From Mycoplasmatota bacterium (GTDB lineage Bacteria > Bacillota_I > Bacilli_A > RF39 > UBA660): 8,250 nucleotides of DNA. Made by a program: the position numbers and the translations under genes. The stretch lies in contig JAAZDL010000163.1 in assembly GCA_012512795.1 (NCBI GenBank), positions 1 to 8,250 of the forward strand, read 5' to 3'. Shown here piece after piece: positions 6,417-8,250 of this stretch. The number at the start of each line of letters is the position of its first letter. Positions within the stretch are counted from its first letter, which is position 1. The notes beneath the pieces are model-generated. The model saw nothing but the letters and a program-made list of their open reading frames with translations. It searched no databases and was not told where the DNA came from.

Positions 6417-8250
6417 TTATCTTCTACTTACTTTTTCATCTTCGAATAAAAGCGTTTCTTTTATTTCATATTCTCCAAATTGTTTTTCTGGCATTAATGA
6501 ATATGTAATTAATTCATTTTGAATATATGGTGTTATTTCTTCAAATCTTTTATAAGCATTAAATTTATATTCATCTAATGGATTTTTTTGTGCTAAAGCA
6601 TAAAAACCAGCATTCATTTTTGATTCAGTTAAATAATCTAAGTGTTCTATCCAATAACTATCTATAACATCAATCATTTTATCTTTAGTATTTTCTTCAT
6701 AATCTTTAGATGAAGATGCTTGAATTAACTTTTTAGAAAGTGTATTCATTATTTCTTGTTTAAGTTCATCATATTTTTTAAATTCAATTCCATCTATATT
6801 TACTAAATGTCCTAGTTTAGCTTTTATTTCATCAATATCTTTTGTTTCCATTAAACTATCAGTATAATCACTTATCATATCTTTTAATAATGGCAATATA
6901 CTTTTAGATTCTAGTATTTTATTTCTTTGATTATATATTTGATTCTTTTGTTGTGATAAGACTGAACCATATTTCTCACTTGAAATTCTAGCTACTTGAT
7001 CTTCTGCTTCTTGAGCTGCTTGACATCTGTCAACTTGTGATTTAATAACTTTATTTTGTATTGGTAAATCTGTTTTACCTAAAGTTTGTAAAGCTTCTTT
7101 TAATTTGTCAGAACCTCTTAAAACAACTAAATCATCTTCTAAAGAAGTAAAATATTTTGTTTTACCAGGATCTCCTTGCCTTCCTGCTCTTCCTCTTAAT
7201 TGGTTATCTACTCTTTTACTATTATTTCTACTAGTACCAATTACATAAAGTCCTCCTGCTTCTTCTGCTCCTTTACCAAGTTTAATATCAGTACCACGAC
7301 CAGCCATATTAGTTGCTACTGTAACTTTACCTAATTGTCCTGCATTACTAATTATACCAGCTTCATTTTCATCTCTAACAGCATTTAATAACTGATGTCT
7401 TATTCCCTCCTCACTAAGAAGTTTACTAATAATCTCACTTTCTTCAACACTAGTAGTTCCTATAAGAACAGGTTGAAGATTCTTTTGAGCATTTAAAATT
7501 TCTTTTATGATTGCTTTATATTTAGCTTCTTTTGTAAGATATAATTCATCATCTAAATCTTTTCTAATATTTGTTTTTCTACTTGGAACTTCATAAGTTG
7601 GCATACCATACACATCAATAAATTCTTTACTATTACTTGTTCCAGTCATTCCACTTATTCCGCTTTTATACATACTAAGTAAATCAGGATAAGTACAAGT
7701 TGCTACTGTAACTGATTGTTTTTTTATTGGAACATCATACTTTGGTATTTTATTTTTGCCAATAGCTGCTTCTTTTGCCTCTATTGCTTCATGAAGACCA
7801 GAACCTAACCTTCTACCATTTAAAAGTCTACCTGTTCCTTGTCCGACTAAAACAACTTCTTTTATACCAGGTTTTACTTCACGAAGTTGATAATTTATAC
7901 CTTTTTTATAATATTCACGAGCAAGCAAAGAGTTTTGGACAGCATATGCTTTTTTAGAATATTCTGTTTGCATTTCATAATTATTAGGATCAAAAGTTTT
8001 ACCTTCTAATATTTTTTTATCTAATTTATCAGAAAATATTATATGAGCAGTATCCTTAAACATTAAAGCATCAGTAGTATATATTAAGTTTTCACTGTTT
8101 TTACTATTTTCTCTTTCTACTACTGTACAAGTTATATTATTAGAATTAATAAAATTTGTTGCCCATTCATAAAGTCTAGCTGCTTCATTTTCTTTTTCCC
8201 TTGTTTTTATAGATTCTGGAATTTTACCATTTTTAATAAGTGGTACTCTA
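6417..8250 (-). CDS. secA2: SecA-family translocase ATPase, likely accessory SecA2, N-terminus outside window
   Basis: This is the ATP-driven motor that pushes preproteins through SecY. The frame is open to the window edge: 610 residues are visible, starting at RVPLI, equivalent to ARTPLI just after the DEAD box of canonical SecA. The Walker A and B motifs are therefore outside. Visible parts: preprotein cross-linking domain, ending in VGQGTGR (7827-7847) and GRRLGSGLHEAIEAKE; AGMTGT-like SGMTGT; second nucleotide domain with GTTSVEESE, VATNMAGRGTDI and QLRGRAGRQGD (7170-7202); scaffold; and a helical region with ALAQKNPLDEYK (6564-6599). Canonical VDEHTGR reads VGQGTGR, the scaffold YDDV motif reads YGSV, and there is no C-terminal Cys-rich zinc tail. 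These divergences resemble accessory SecA2 rather than housekeeping SecA. That subtype call is inference; SecA itself is certain. Signal peptidase follows in the same unit. Confidence 0.93.
   Translation of the reverse strand, partial: RVPLIKNGKIPESIKTREKENEAARLYEWATNFINSNNITCTVVERENSKNSENLIYTTDALMFKDTAHIIFSDKLDKKILEGKTFDPNNYEMQTEYSKKAYAVQNSLLAREYYKKGINYQLREVKPGIKEVVLVGQGTGRLLNGRRLGSGLHEAIEAKEAAIGKNKIPKYDVPIKKQSVTVATCTYPDLLSMYKSGISGMTGTSNSKEFIDVYGMPTYEVPSRKTNIRKDLDDELYLTKEAKYKAIIKEILNAQKNLQPVLIGTTSVEESEIISKLLSEEGIRHQLLNAVRDENEAGIISNAGQLGKVTVATNMAGRGTDIKLGKGAEEAGGLYVIGTSRNNSKRVDNQLRGRAGRQGDPGKTKYFTSLEDDLVVLRGSDKLKEALQTLGKTDLPIQNKVIKSQVDRCQAAQEAEDQVARISSEKYGSVLSQQKNQIYNQRNKILESKSILPLLKDMISDYTDSLMETKDIDEIKAKLGHLVNIDGIEFKKYDELKQEIMNTLSKKLIQASSSKDYEENTKDKMIDVIDSYWIEHLDYLTESKMNAGFYALAQKNPLDEYKFNAYKRFEEITPYIQNELITYSLMPEKQFGEYEIKETLLFEDEKVSRR

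Noticed and set aside
7775..7957. 60-codon open frame on the plus strand
   Set aside because: It is antisense to conserved SecA motifs, which explain the sequence fully.
8061..8063. ATG as the start of the secA-like gene
   Set aside because: The frame is open upstream to the window edge and encodes SecA-like sequence (RVPLI onward), so this is an internal Met.
734..8063. Mycoplasma genetic code (TGA as tryptophan)
   Set aside because: Tryptophans are encoded by TGG, and the long frames stay open with TGA read as stop.

Overview
The window is AT-rich and uses only the minus strand. Five genes lie head to tail in the order secA-like, signal peptidase I, a giant surface protein, a PH-domain protein and a small membrane protein. 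All four stop codons that can be seen are TAA, and tryptophan is encoded by TGG, so nothing points to the mycoplasma code. Low GC, strong AGGAGG-type ribosome binding sites, a Gram-positive style single-anchor signal peptidase, InlB-type B-repeats and a bPH_1 protein suggest an uncultured low-GC Firmicute. The Bacilli/Erysipelotrichia/RF39-like gut lineages fit best, but this is inference and no marker gene fixes the taxon.

Layout, in transcription order (right to left). Positions 8250-6417 hold the C-terminal three quarters of a divergent SecA ATPase, probably an accessory SecA2, whose N-terminus lies outside the window. A type I signal peptidase (6391-5837) follows after 25 bases and ends in an intrinsic terminator whose stem includes its stop codon. 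A sigma-A type promoter (5798-5770) and a short palindrome then precede a 1662-residue exported protein (5722-734). This protein has a Phe-rich signal sequence, InlB-type repeats, an EF-hand-like loop, a long series of Ig-like units, two cysteine-containing Ig units, two regions I do not recognise and an acidic tail with no sortase motif. A 152-residue bacterial PH-domain protein (701-243) and a single-pass membrane protein (241 to the window edge) follow with almost no spacing.

How they may work together (inference). The two promoter-proximal genes supply export functions: a motor for translocation and a peptidase for signal removal. The second transcription unit supplies a large adhesin- or scaffold-like cargo. 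Neighbourhood alone suggests a dedicated export module, but no SecY2 or Asp protein can be seen, and the cargo signal sequence is of ordinary Sec length. The most interesting points are this secA2-lepB-giant protein arrangement, the paired cysteines confined to three places in the giant protein, a 67-base near-identical direct repeat that would allow in-frame loss of three Ig units, and the absence of any visible wall anchor. No RNA gene, insertion sequence or CRISPR array is present. The longest stretch without a gene is 114 bases.
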